A DNA stretch of 64,000 nucleotides from Thermogladius calderae 1633 (GCF_000264495.1 NC_017954.1:248001-312000), one strand, 5' to 3'; positions 32,373 through 41,622 are shown, numbered from the stretch's first letter. The notes: generated by a model not told the origin, from the letters alone. Numbers and translations: made by a program.

Positions 32373-32595
32373 ACTCCGCCTTTAGCTCCGCTATTACGAG
32401 TAAAAGATGGAAAACGAGAGGCTCTAGGGGGTCCACGACGCCCTTGTACGACAATAGGGAGGCCGAATAATCAGCCCTCTCGAGAACCTCCTTGACCGCG
32501 GCCCTAGTACAGGGGTCTAGTAGTGGTAGTAGGCTAGACCACCTCTCCAGGTACTTGTTGACGAGCTCCTTGAGAGAAGGGGTTGTCCTACCCAA
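32350..32595 (-). CDS. Small helical protein of the dpo2 cassette
   Basis: The 81-residue, mostly alpha-helical protein is Leu-rich, with one Cys pair far apart (C-T-R near residue 28, C-K at the end). Its start abuts the stop of the RadA-like gene without spacing and its end overlaps dpo2 by 23 nt, so the three are translated together. In Sulfolobus a small protein accompanies Dpo2 and a RadA-like protein; I assign this one to that role by context only. Confidence 0.65.
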   Translation of the reverse strand: MGRTTPSLKELVNKYLERWSSLLPLLDPCTRAAVKEVLERADYSASLLSYKGVVDPLEPLVFHLLLVIAELKAEYEGKQCK

Positions 32596-33267
32596 TCAGC
32601 CCACTCTCACCCAGTTCAGTAAGCTAACAGTGTCGACGGGGGCGGTCTTCTCCTTGAGTAGCTCGACTCTGAAAAGCCTCCTCAGGCCAGTGGGCTTCGC
32701 GGGGTGTTTTACGAGCTCTGCTACCACGCTCCTTCCCAGCCTCTCGACTCTGAGTATAACCTCGACTACATGGTGGTGCATACTACCGCCCTCCGGCATC
32801 CTCGATCCAAACCTCGTTGTAGTGTTAAAGATGAGAACGGTGTTCTCTGCCGATACCCTGTTTATAAGCCCCGATATCTCGGTAGCCTCGTAGTAGGTCG
32901 AGGGGTCGTCTCCTAGGAAGTTGTAGGGGTATAGAAGGATGACCGTAGAGTCTCTTACACCTGTCAGGCTCTCTAGTATGCGTACGACGTCTCTTGATTT
33001 GAAAGCCCTGCTAATACTTACAGCTGTCAGCCTACAGTCGAAGACCCTACAAAACGCCTCTACGAGGTCTGTCCTGATACCTCCGAACTCTAGAGAGACG
33101 ACTACATAGACCTGGCCTCGCCTACTCTGTATTGCTATAGACCTGTGAAACAGGTAATCTAGAACGTAAGAGTCCCCGTAGAACTCTATACTCCAGTACC
33201 TGCCAACCGGGTTCAAGAGGTCGTCTACCGGCCTCAAGCCTGTTATAATCACTTTCGATGACCTCAC
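32596..33267 (-). CDS. RadA/RecA-like protein without a Walker A motif
   Basis: The 223-residue protein follows the RadA core outline: V-D-D-L-L at the start, I-E-F-Y-G-D at the position of the P-loop, and L2/C-terminal sequence resembling RadA (R-F-G-S-R-M-P-E-G-G, then V-K-H-P-A-K-P-T-G, then F-R-V-E). The P-loop G-x-x-x-x-G-K-T has been lost (G-D-S-Y-V-L-D-Y), so ATP binding is unlikely. Its arrangement before an inactivated polymerase is analogous to the RecA-like ImuA of bacterial mutasomes. GTG 33267, nearly leaderless behind a TATA element (TTTATTAAAG, about 33279-33288). Confidence 0.75.
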   Translation of the reverse strand: MRSSKVIITGLRPVDDLLNPVGRYWSIEFYGDSYVLDYLFHRSIAIQSRRGQVYVVVSLEFGGIRTDLVEAFCRVFDCRLTAVSISRAFKSRDVVRILESLTGVRDSTVILLYPYNFLGDDPSTYYEATEISGLINRVSAENTVLIFNTTTRFGSRMPEGGSMHHHVVEVILRVERLGRSVVAELVKHPAKPTGLRRLFRVELLKEKTAPVDTVSLLNWVRVG

Positions 33268-33278
33268 TATACTCGGCT

Positions 33279-33288
33279 TTAATAAAGA
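33279..33288 (-). promoter_or_regulatory. TATA box of the dpo2 cassette
   Basis: TTTATTAAAG on the reverse strand, about 12-21 nt upstream of GTG 33267. The short distance suggests a leaderless transcript, or that the true start codon lies slightly downstream. No damage-response hexamer is obvious by eye beside it. Confidence 0.4.
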
Positions 33289-33361
33289 GGGGTAGAGACG
33301 GCCGAAACTTTCACTCTGTCCGAAGCTAAACGTTATTTCTTAGCGTCTACAATACTGATAG

Positions 33362-33844
33362 TTGGTGGTCTTGTTGGAGGACCTCGTGAGGCTTTTCCAG
33401 GAGTACTCCGAGGTAGAGAAGAGGTACGCCGAGGAGCTCAAGTCCATAACGAGCAAGTTCAGGCACCCGCTTCTTAAGGCCTTGATAGAGAGCGTCGCGC
33501 AAGACTCCCTGAAACACTCGCTGATGTACCAGGCTCTAGCGGAGATAGCAAGGGGTGGGCTACCACTCTTAACGGAAGAGGAGCTGGAGTACATTAGGGA
33601 GGGCATCGTCAAGCACATACAAGCCGAGGCAGAGATGATCGCGAAGACTAAGAAGCTCCTGGAGGAGAGTAAGGAGCCCTACTCTAAGCTGATACTGGCG
33701 GCAATACTCGACGACGAGAAGAGGCACCATACACTCCTACTCGATATACACGACAAGGTGGCGGTGAAGGAGAAGTTCGGCGAAGAGGAGTTGTGGGACG
33801 CGGTATGGAAGGACAGCCCGTGGCACGGGACGCCGGGTGGGTGA
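33362..33844 (+). CDS. Ferritin-like diiron-domain protein
   Basis: About 160 residues of almost continuous helix. Metal-ligand-like residues are placed as in the ferritin/rubrerythrin superfamily: E-V-E-K-R-Y near the N-terminus, D-S-L-K-H-S-L-M-Y in helix 2, E-A-E-M-I in helix 3 and D-D-E-K-R-H-H in helix 4. It may handle peroxide or iron, but no rubredoxin domain is present. TTG 33362 or the following GTG 33365 is the start. It is divergent from the dpo2 cassette. Confidence 0.7.
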   Translation: MVVLLEDLVRLFQEYSEVEKRYAEELKSITSKFRHPLLKALIESVAQDSLKHSLMYQALAEIARGGLPLLTEEELEYIREGIVKHIQAEAEMIAKTKKLLEESKEPYSKLILAAILDDEKRHHTLLLDIHDKVAVKEKFGEEELWDAVWKDSPWHGTPGG

Positions 33845-33878
33845 AGTCTTAACTTAGAGGAGAAGTTACACCCGTGTT

Positions 33879-35171
33879 TTAGTCTATCCAGTCGCCACCC
33901 TCTATCTTACTCGGTATGTACGTATCCGCGAGGAATTTCAGACCCTTACTGGCCATCGCCTCTATCTCGAGCTTGTTAAGGGTCTTGAAGAATATACAGA
34001 GTTCTCTGACCCAGTCCGGAGTTCTAAACCACGGGTAGCCCGTAAGACCCTCCTTCTTTTTGAGCTTAGACCTGAGCTCGGAGCTTTCTACGCACTTGTC
34101 AGCTACATCGTACCCCACGAGCTCCACCGCGCGCTCGACGTCGCGTTGTTTCGCCTTTATAACGTAGTTCCTCCTCTCGCTCTCCGACAAGTAGGGCTTC
34201 TTCTTGAGCTTGCCCAGAGTAGTTCTAGTGAACCCGCCTACCTCCTTGACTTCGTCTAGAACCTTGCGGAAGACCTCGTCACCGAAGACGTCCGTCATAG
34301 AGACGCCTATAAACCTAGCATTAGGAGTAGCGAGCCTCTCGCTCTCGTAGGAGAGGGTTATAGAACCTATCTTGAAGACGCTGTAGATGTAGAAACCGTA
34401 GGGGTCGCTGTCCGTCAACACGTAGACAGGCAATTTTAGCTCCTCGTTGAGCCTCCTAACAAACCTCCTCGTGGCCCTGTCGGGTTGCCCGGCGCTCGTG
34501 ACTAGTATGGCTCTGTACTTCCGCCAGAACCCGTACCTGTGGAGTTGCTGGAATACAGCGTCCTTCTCGACTACCAGCACGTACTCTGCGTCCACGTCTT
34601 TGAATTCCACCAGGTCGGGGGTGGGCTCGATCGAGTAGGCCCCGTGCCCCATTTTGCTCAAGTCTATCGTGTCATCGCCGCTCCTGATCACGAGGTTCCC
34701 TACTACCTTCCCTTTTTCCTTGCTTAGGATGAGCATCTCCTCTCTCAGGACGTTCATGAAGACCTCCAGGTCTCTTATGACGCTGTCGGACTCCTTCTGC
34801 TCGTCCCAGGTGTTCTCGTGCACCATCTTCCCGTCTACGTCTCTGTACCCTATACTGTGCTTACCCCTGTAGTACAAGTCACGTATAGTGGGGTACTCGT
34901 TGTTGACTAGTGCCTCGTATATTATGGAGGCCATTAAGAGGGTCTGCATGAACTTCCTAGCCTCGTTTACGTCGATGAGCGACCTCCTAAGCACGTCGGG
35001 GCCCAGGAGGAGCATTTTGTTCTTCTCGTCGTAGATCGTGTTGGACAGGACCCTCTTGGGCATGACTAGAATCGGCTTCTCGCCTCTCTGTATCTGGTCT
35101 AGTATGATCTTGAACTTCTCCTTCAACACACCTATAGCGTTCATCCTCGCCTTAACGTCTACACTCGACAT
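33879..35171 (-). CDS. top6A: DNA topoisomerase VI subunit A
   Basis: The 430-residue subunit cuts both DNA strands and is related to Spo11. The catalytic Tyr lies in T-I-R-D-L-Y-Y-R-G-K-H (about residues 96-106), and the Toprim acidic residues are seen in V-V-E-K-D-A-V-F and L-T-D-S-D-P-Y-G. It follows top6B by about 11 nt; together they make the A2B2 enzyme that relaxes supercoils and decatenates replicated DNA. Confidence 0.97.
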   Translation of the reverse strand: MSSVDVKARMNAIGVLKEKFKIILDQIQRGEKPILVMPKRVLSNTIYDEKNKMLLLGPDVLRRSLIDVNEARKFMQTLLMASIIYEALVNNEYPTIRDLYYRGKHSIGYRDVDGKMVHENTWDEQKESDSVIRDLEVFMNVLREEMLILSKEKGKVVGNLVIRSGDDTIDLSKMGHGAYSIEPTPDLVEFKDVDAEYVLVVEKDAVFQQLHRYGFWRKYRAILVTSAGQPDRATRRFVRRLNEELKLPVYVLTDSDPYGFYIYSVFKIGSITLSYESERLATPNARFIGVSMTDVFGDEVFRKVLDEVKEVGGFTRTTLGKLKKKPYLSESERRNYVIKAKQRDVERAVELVGYDVADKCVESSELRSKLKKKEGLTGYPWFRTPDWVRELCIFFKTLNKLEIEAMASKGLKFLADTYIPSKIEGGDWID

Positions 35172-35182
35172 AGATGCCCCTC

Positions 35183-36772
35183 CTAAGCACCTATCTCGAC
35201 GCCCCTGATTACCTCGTTGATCTTGTTCTCTGGTATACCTGTTTTAGCCGATATAATCCCTACGAGCTTCTTTACGAGGGTGCCCTTGTCAAACCCGTCC
35301 CCGGAGAATATTACCTCGAGAGACCTAGCGATCTCCGGTATGTACTTGGCTAAGTGCACTACCTTCCTCTGCGTCTCCAGCTCTTTCTGCTTAGCCGTTA
35401 AGTACCCTCTGAGCCTCCTGGCGACCTCCGAGATGGCGAGCTTGATCTCCCTACGGACTTCGGGTACGTCTGCTATGCTCTCCTTGCCGACGCCCTTAAA
35501 CGGCACTTTCGTGCTACAAACGTGTACCAGTAGCACTAGCTGGGCTGGGAAAGCCACCATGTAGTTGTCCCATGCGATGTCCTCCTTAACAACGCTAGTT
35601 ATCACGTCGCTACCCTCGTCGTAGAGTAGCGGTATTTTGTTCGCGTACCTCAGTAGAATCGGTTTGTCGGCCTCGCTGAGCGGGACTTTACCGCCGTAGG
35701 CTATCCCCGCCTCTACTATGAACGGGTGTCCTTCGTAGGTCGACGGCTTCCTTGTTACAGCGTCCACGAACTCCGGCTCGAACATCCTTGTAAGCCCGGC
35801 TTTTATGACCTCAACACCCAGGGGTGATATAGCCGAGCTTGACGGGGGTTTAAACTGGTTGTACGACTTCATCGTGTTGATCAGCCTGAGGAGGTCGTCT
35901 TCCTTCAAGTTCCTCGGGTTCGAGGAAGGGTCTATGCCCGCCTTCGACAAGAGGTCTTTAGCAGTTACTTCACCAACGCTCTGAAAGTTCTCGACTAGCA
36001 CTTCGAGTATCGTCGGCTCCTTGCCGGACTCTATGATCATCTTCAGCATCTCCAAGTCCACACCGTAGGGGTGCGGCTTGACCTCCTTCGGGGGTCTGGG
36101 CATGGTCTCTATGACCCTCTTATACAGGGTTACCTCGTTGTCGGGAGTGTACATGACTATGTTAGCGTAGGGCGTCACAGTAGCAGTCCTGTTGATGTAC
36201 TCCTTTATCCTAGCCTTGGCCTTTCCCCAGTCCCCCTCGATCGTGAGGGACACTATCGTGCCGTGCCAGTCCCTCTGCTTCCTCCAACTACCTCTCTCCA
36301 GTACCACGGGCTCGTTCTTGTTGATGTCTATCCTTATCTTAAAGAAGTAGATCCTCCTGTACTCCCTCTTGCTCGTGATCACCTCGATCGGTCTGCCGGT
36401 AGTCATCTGCCCGTATAGGACGGCCATCTTGACGCCCAGTCCGTACATGCCTCTCGTTTGTCTCAGGACGTACTTCGAGCTGAACAGAACCCTGCCGAAA
36501 GCGTTTGGCACTATATCGGGCGGTATACCTATACCGTTGTCCTCGACGGTTACTCTGTAGAACTCCTGAACCGGGTCTGCCCTCTGGATCACGACCTTTA
36601 TATCGGGCAGTATCCCGTGGGAGTCGGTGGCGTCGAGAGCGTTCTCGACCAGCTCCCTGACTGTCTGGTAGAGTGCTCTAGCAGGGTTGGCGAAGCCGGC
36701 TATCTCCTTGTACTTGTAGAAGAACTCCGCTGGGCTGATTGCCTTGTACTTCTCGACGGTCTCGCCCGACAA
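35183..36772 (-). CDS. top6B: DNA topoisomerase VI subunit B
   Basis: The 529-residue ATPase subunit has the GHKL (gyrase/Hsp90/histidine kinase/MutL) Bergerat fold: E-L-V-E-N-A-L-D-A-T-D (about residues 42-52), E-D-N-G-I-G-I-P, and G-M-Y-G-L-G-V-K-M. A helix-two-turns-helix and transducer region with the conserved switch Lys follow. First gene of the top6B-top6A operon. Confidence 0.97.
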   Translation of the reverse strand: MSGETVEKYKAISPAEFFYKYKEIAGFANPARALYQTVRELVENALDATDSHGILPDIKVVIQRADPVQEFYRVTVEDNGIGIPPDIVPNAFGRVLFSSKYVLRQTRGMYGLGVKMAVLYGQMTTGRPIEVITSKREYRRIYFFKIRIDINKNEPVVLERGSWRKQRDWHGTIVSLTIEGDWGKAKARIKEYINRTATVTPYANIVMYTPDNEVTLYKRVIETMPRPPKEVKPHPYGVDLEMLKMIIESGKEPTILEVLVENFQSVGEVTAKDLLSKAGIDPSSNPRNLKEDDLLRLINTMKSYNQFKPPSSSAISPLGVEVIKAGLTRMFEPEFVDAVTRKPSTYEGHPFIVEAGIAYGGKVPLSEADKPILLRYANKIPLLYDEGSDVITSVVKEDIAWDNYMVAFPAQLVLLVHVCSTKVPFKGVGKESIADVPEVRREIKLAISEVARRLRGYLTAKQKELETQRKVVHLAKYIPEIARSLEVIFSGDGFDKGTLVKKLVGIISAKTGIPENKINEVIRGVEIGA

Positions 36773-36933
36773 AACATCTCACCTTACTTCCTTTCCGTAA
36801 ATCCACCAATAGACGTCTTTAAACTAGGGGACTAAGGGGGTTAGTTTCGCTGTACCCCGCGACCACCCGGTTATTTAAAACTATTCTTAACAACCTGTTT
36901 AAAGTCACCCCTTTTCGACTAGGGTGTACAGGC

Positions 36934-37359
36934 TTGAAGGGCGTAGAAGGTCTCGTAGCGGCGGCCCTACTACTAGTGATAACGGTGGCTGGGGGGCTAC
37001 TAATATACAACTACGTAATGAACTACCTGTCGCTTCCTCAGCAATACGTTAGCTTGAAGGTGGTGTCCGCAAAGATAGTAGTGCTAGACTCGACATCTAT
37101 GCTGACACTACAGGTTAGCAATCTAGGCAATATACCCGCGAACATAACAGGCGTTACTGTGTACACGAGTGGTGGCACCTACTCGGTCTCCCTATCGAAC
37201 CAGGTGCCGGCTGGAAGCACGATCGCCATCAACGTCGGCTTAAACAGCACCGTTACAAGCGCTGTTGCGGCCTCCAGCCAGGTCTACATTTCCGTGAACT
37301 ATACTTCTAATGGGAATAGTGGGGTAACAGACCTAGTTAAGGTGCCCGTGTACTACTAG
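36934..37359 (+). CDS. Type IV pilin-like protein with class III signal peptide
   Basis: The 141-residue protein starts M-K-G-V-E-G followed by a 20-residue hydrophobic helix (residues about 7-27), the class III signal peptide cut by the archaeal prepilin peptidase. The rest is a Ser/Thr-rich beta domain (about 40-141) with several N-glycosylation sequons. TTG 36934 has AGGGTG upstream. It directly precedes a secretion ATPase and a membrane platform gene, so it is probably the pilus subunit they assemble. Confidence 0.85.
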   Translation: MKGVEGLVAAALLLVITVAGGLLIYNYVMNYLSLPQQYVSLKVVSAKIVVLDSTSMLTLQVSNLGNIPANITGVTVYTSGGTYSVSLSNQVPAGSTIAINVGLNSTVTSAVAASSQVYISVNYTSNGNSGVTDLVKVPVYY

Positions 37360-37370
37360 GTGTTTTTTCC

Positions 37371-38861
37371 ATGTTCAAAAACCTCCTCGCACTTGGTATG
37401 TTCTCGCAAGCGACCTACAAGCAGAAGAACTTCTTTTCTAAGCTTGTACAAGACTATCTTTCTAGTACCATATACGACAAAGTAGAAGTAAACAAGGTTT
37501 TCGAGGAGTACACTGTCGGCGGCGTGGTCAAGGTTCTGGTCGCGGAGGGGGGAGACGGGTTCCTCTACTACCTCGTGGAAGAGCCGCCTCTGGACGAGAC
37601 TGAGGTTGAAGTACTCGGCCACGTGCTCTCCAAAGGCGTCGAGTGCGTAGACGTGGAGTGTTTGACGACAGAGGTCAACGGTAAACTAAAGGGGCTCTCG
37701 AAGGAGTCTGTGAGTAGAGTCTACTACCATTATGCGAAAATAGTAACGGGTTACGGACCCTTGTACCCTATACTCCTCGACCCCTTGGTTGAAGAGGTTG
37801 CTCTCAACTCTCTCGACAGGAGAGTCTGGGTGATTCACAGGACAATCAGCCACTACGGCTGGGTTAAGACGAACCTGCTTGTCAGAGAAGGCTTTGTCGA
37901 CAAAGTCGCGTTAAGCCTGTCCAGGAAGGTCAAGAAGCACGTGAGCTTAGCGTCTCCGATCGCCGAGGGGCTGACCAAGGAAGGCTACAGGGTTAGCGTC
38001 ATCTTCGGCGGGGACGTCTCTAGGAAGGGTAGTAGCGTCGTCATCAGGAAGAGGCCCGAGAAACCCTGGACATTGACACAGCTCATCAACCAAGGCGTGC
38101 TCAACAGCCTTATAGCGGCGTACCTCTGGCTTGTGATAGAGTTGAAGGGCTGGGTCATCGTAGCCGGAGGCGTGGGAGCAGGTAAAACCACCCTACTACA
38201 GGGCTTGCTCAACCTCATACCATACAACAGGAGAGTCGTCACTATCGAGGACACGCCTGAGCTATTCCTATCGAGCGAGCAGTGGGACCCGCTCGTAGAG
38301 AGAGTGTCGGTGATAGACCCTGGCACGAACATCGACATGTATGGTTTGCTAAAGGCGAGTCTGAGGAGGAGGCCTGACTACATAGTGGTGGGTGAGGTGA
38401 GGGGAGTGGAGGCCAGGGTCCTAGTCCAGGCGTCGAGGCTCGGGCACGGAGTCCTTAACACCATTCACGGCGACAGCCCAGACTCCGTCTTGAAGAGGCT
38501 CACAGCGTACCCTATATCGATACCGAAGAACCTCCTCGGCAACATATGGTCGATAGTCATAGTCGAACAGACAGGCTACGGGAGGAGAGTCACGAGGGTG
38601 TCCGAGATAACCGAGAAAGTCGACGTGGTCGACGTAGCGTGGTTTGAGAGGGGGGTGTTTAAGCCCCTCGATGTAGGGGAGATGGCATCCAGGTCCCTGA
38701 GACTCGAGGATAGGATGGGAGCAAGGGGTCTCGTGAAGGAGCTGACCGAGAGAAGTCTCTTTCTAGAGAGGCTCGTGTCGAACGGCGTCTTCGAGGAAAC
38801 CAAGCTCGCGCGGATGATCAACGAGTTTTACCGTAGTAGGGGCCTACTCGGCGGGAACTAG
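37371..38861 (+). CDS. Type IV pilus assembly ATPase (GspE/VirB11 family)
   Basis: The 496-residue ATPase drives pilus assembly at the inner face of the membrane. Walker A G-G-V-G-A-G-K-T-T (about residues 264-272), the Asp box E-D-T-P-E, Walker B R-R-P-D-Y-I-V-V-G-E-V-R-G and the His box H-G-V-L-N-T-I-H-G-D are in order. ATG 37371 lies 11 nt after the pilin stop. Together with the pilin and platform it forms a three-gene cassette like the UV-inducible (Ups) or adhesive (Aap) pili of Sulfolobus; which type is not decidable here. Confidence 0.93.
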   Translation: MFKNLLALGMFSQATYKQKNFFSKLVQDYLSSTIYDKVEVNKVFEEYTVGGVVKVLVAEGGDGFLYYLVEEPPLDETEVEVLGHVLSKGVECVDVECLTTEVNGKLKGLSKESVSRVYYHYAKIVTGYGPLYPILLDPLVEEVALNSLDRRVWVIHRTISHYGWVKTNLLVREGFVDKVALSLSRKVKKHVSLASPIAEGLTKEGYRVSVIFGGDVSRKGSSVVIRKRPEKPWTLTQLINQGVLNSLIAAYLWLVIELKGWVIVAGGVGAGKTTLLQGLLNLIPYNRRVVTIEDTPELFLSSEQWDPLVERVSVIDPGTNIDMYGLLKASLRRRPDYIVVGEVRGVEARVLVQASRLGHGVLNTIHGDSPDSVLKRLTAYPISIPKNLLGNIWSIVIVEQTGYGRRVTRVSEITEKVDVVDVAWFERGVFKPLDVGEMASRSLRLEDRMGARGLVKELTERSLFLERLVSNGVFEETKLARMINEFYRSRGLLGGN

Positions 38862-38865
38862 CGTT

Positions 38866-40128
38866 ATGAAAATCAGGAAAGCCAGGGCTCTCTTAACGAC
38901 CACATCTAAAGTGTCCGAGCTAGAGTTCATGGAGTTCTTGACTCTCCTCCTCGCGTTTGAGACCAGCGGTCTTAGACTACCCAGGTTGCTAGTAGAGATT
39001 GCCGAGGGGAGAGTTGAGGCCAGTGGTTACATCAAGGAACTAGCGAACAAGTTCAAGGTCCTCGAAAAGACAATGATGGAGGACTACAGCGCTCTAAGGA
39101 AACTGGCAGAGCTAGCAGGCTCTCAAATGGTCGCGGACTTCCTGAGGGGCTACAGCGAGGTGGCTACAACGAGTGGCGAGACGTCGAGGTTCGTCGAGTC
39201 GTACCTGGAGAGAGTTTCGTCGTATCTAAAGTCTAGGCTTGAGGGCATGCTCAAGTTCATGGAGGGCGTATACGAGGGTTTAATGCTAGCGGTCTTCGGC
39301 TTGATAGCTCTATCGGTAGTACCGATATCGGGGATTGACCCGAAGCTGTTGACTTCCGCTATCATACTGGCTGCCCTGGCCTCGTACTTGATAGTATTGA
39401 AGGTCTCGGAGAACGTTCTAACACTCTCGAGAACAGAGCACATGGCCACGATAACTCTAATGGGCCTTACGCTCGTCACGGAACTAGGGGCCGTGTGGAC
39501 TCTGGTTCACATGTTGTTGCTCGCCTCGGCGTTAGTCCTGGTGATCCCAGTTGCCAGGAGGGCGGTGGAGGTCGAGAAGAACGTCGTGGACTTCCTGGAA
39601 GAGGCGTTCTCAATGACGAGGCACGGGATACCCCTCGAGCATGTCTTCCACCATGTCGAGTTCAGGAGCGACCCTCTGAAGCTCCTCAAGAGAGTACTGT
39701 TACTTGGGTACGACTACGCTCAACTACTGGGAGCACTACCCGACTTGGCGCGGAGGGCGATGTACCAGTTACTGGCACCGTTGCAATACACCTCGAGACA
39801 CGAGAGAATCTCGTCTTACGTGCTCAGGTTTGTAGAGCTAGTATCCGACGCTAGAGCACGGCTCGAGAGAAGGGGGTTGACCTACATGGTCTACTCTTAC
39901 ATTTTCCCCGCAGTAGTATACGTCTCCTACATACTCGTGCACTCGATGTCCAAGACTATCGGGGGAGTGTTGGACTTCGGCCAAGCGAAAGTCATCGCCT
40001 ACTCCACTTTCTTCAACACTTTTACACTAGCAGTAAGCATATCGGGTATAGGCTTGTTCAGGAGCAGAAAAATCGGGTTGTTGCTCTTTGGAAGCCTTCT
40101 AGCGATCGTGTTGCTACCTAGCCCTTAA
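38866..40128 (+). CDS. Type IV pilus membrane platform protein (TadC/GspF family)
   Basis: The 420-residue polytopic protein has a soluble helical N-terminus (about 1-135), a pair of membrane helices near 138-180, two more near 190-225, a second cytoplasmic helical domain with T2SF-type features (S-M-T-R-H-G-I-P-L near 245), and three membrane helices at the C-terminus (about 340-420). It anchors the assembly ATPase. It begins four bases after the ATPase stop. Its 3' end overlaps convergent rtcB by 11 nt. Confidence 0.85.
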   Translation: MKIRKARALLTTTSKVSELEFMEFLTLLLAFETSGLRLPRLLVEIAEGRVEASGYIKELANKFKVLEKTMMEDYSALRKLAELAGSQMVADFLRGYSEVATTSGETSRFVESYLERVSSYLKSRLEGMLKFMEGVYEGLMLAVFGLIALSVVPISGIDPKLLTSAIILAALASYLIVLKVSENVLTLSRTEHMATITLMGLTLVTELGAVWTLVHMLLLASALVLVIPVARRAVEVEKNVVDFLEEAFSMTRHGIPLEHVFHHVEFRSDPLKLLKRVLLLGYDYAQLLGALPDLARRAMYQLLAPLQYTSRHERISSYVLRFVELVSDARARLERRGLTYMVYSYIFPAVVYVSYILVHSMSKTIGGVLDFGQAKVIAYSTFFNTFTLAVSISGIGLFRSRKIGLLLFGSLLAIVLLPSP

Positions 40129-41566
40129 CTACGCCGATAGGCCTCAGCCTGACAACAGGGCTAGCTATCCCTACCTTCTGGGCCACCAAGACCACGCGGT
40201 CGACGTCCTTGTAAGCCTCAGGCGCCTCCTCGCTGACAACGCGCTTGGTAGCAGCTCTGACAGCTATCCCCTTCTTCGCCAACTCGTTTATTACTCGGTC
40301 AGGGCTGTAAGACCTGATGGCCTCCCCTCTGCTCAGCCACCTCCCAGCCCCATGTGGGGCACTGTACCACGTCCTGTACCCCTCCGGCACGCCAACGAGT
40401 ATATAGCTCGCCGTCCCCATGCTTCCAGGTATCAGGACTGGTTGTCCGATGTTCCTGTACTTGGCCGGTAGGTCAGGGTGTCCTGGAGGGAAAGCCCTCG
40501 TGGCCCCTTTCCTGTGAACGACCACCTTGTACCTCTTGTTGTTTATCACGTGCTCCTCTATTTTCGCGATGTTGTGTGCCACGTCGTAGACTATGTGCAG
40601 CCCGAGCTCTTCAGGGTCTTTCTTGAACACCTCCTTGAAACTCTCGCGTGTCCAGTGGGTTATCAACTGCCTGTTAGTCCAGGCGAAGTTCGCAGCAGCT
40701 GCCATTGCCTTGAAGTAGTCCTGCCCCTCGTTACTCTTGAACGGCACAGCTGCCAGTTCTCTGTCGGGGACAGAGATGCCGTACCGTCTCATGGCCCTCT
40801 CCATGATGATGAGGTAGTCGCTGGCCACCTGATGTCCAAGCCCTCTACTACCTGTGTGTATCATTACAGCAACTTGACCAACGTGGTCGAAACCGAGTAC
40901 TTTGGCTATGTCGGGGTTGTAGATGTGGTCTACCACCTGTATCTCTAAGAAGTGGTTGCCAGCTCCAAGAGTGCCGAGTTGCTCGTGCCCTCTCTGTTTT
41001 GCTACATTGCTCACTTTACTTGAGTCTGCCATCCTCCAGCTCCCGTGCTCTTCAATGTACTCCATGTCCTCCTTCCAGCCGAATCCTTTCTCTACAGCCC
41101 ACTCGACCCCGCGGTTCAGGACTTCGTCCAGCTCTCTCGTGCTAAGCCTTATTTTACCTGTGGAGCCAACACCGCTCGGTACGTTCCTGAATAGTGCGTC
41201 TACCAGCTCCTTGAGTCTACCCCTCACGTCCTCCTCGTCAAGGTCGGTTCTGAGTACCCTGACACCACAGTTAATGTCGTACCCGATACCACCAGGGCTA
41301 ATCACGCCCTCTTCTAGGTCAAAGCCGGCCACGCCACCAATTGGGAAGCCGTAGCCTTGGTGGCCGTCGGGCATGACGTAGGCGTACTCCTGTATACCAG
41401 GAAGGCAAGCTACGTTAGCCGCCTGTTCCAGTGTTAAGTCCTCGTTCATCTTCTCTAGCAGAAACTCGTCAGCGAACACTATAGAGTCTGTTCTCATACA
41501 GGGCTTGTAAGACCTCGGTATCCTCCACTCGTAGTTGCTTATCTTCTCCACGTAAACTTTGGGCAT
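40118..41566 (-). CDS. rtcB: RNA 3'-phosphate ligase RtcB
   Basis: The 482-residue Mn2+/GTP-dependent ligase joins tRNA halves after intron removal. Family landmarks: G-G-V-A-G-F-D and D-I-N-C-G-V-R-V-L-R with the metal-binding Cys (about residue 95), G-A-G-N-H-F-L-E-I-Q, H-T-G-S-R-G-L-G-H-Q, S-A-P-H-G-A-G-R and the catalytic His near the C-terminus. The window also contains an intron-bearing tRNA-Thr and a splicing-endonuclease subunit, fitting its role. Confidence 0.97.
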   Translation of the reverse strand: MPKVYVEKISNYEWRIPRSYKPCMRTDSIVFADEFLLEKMNEDLTLEQAANVACLPGIQEYAYVMPDGHQGYGFPIGGVAGFDLEEGVISPGGIGYDINCGVRVLRTDLDEEDVRGRLKELVDALFRNVPSGVGSTGKIRLSTRELDEVLNRGVEWAVEKGFGWKEDMEYIEEHGSWRMADSSKVSNVAKQRGHEQLGTLGAGNHFLEIQVVDHIYNPDIAKVLGFDHVGQVAVMIHTGSRGLGHQVASDYLIIMERAMRRYGISVPDRELAAVPFKSNEGQDYFKAMAAAANFAWTNRQLITHWTRESFKEVFKKDPEELGLHIVYDVAHNIAKIEEHVINNKRYKVVVHRKGATRAFPPGHPDLPAKYRNIGQPVLIPGSMGTASYILVGVPEGYRTWYSAPHGAGRWLSRGEAIRSYSPDRVINELAKKGIAVRAATKRVVSEEAPEAYKDVDRVVLVAQKVGIASPVVRLRPIGVVKG

Positions 41567-41622
41567 GTAGAAACACCGTTACGAGACCTGCTTGATAGGA
41601 TTCTAATTCGAACCTAATAAAG

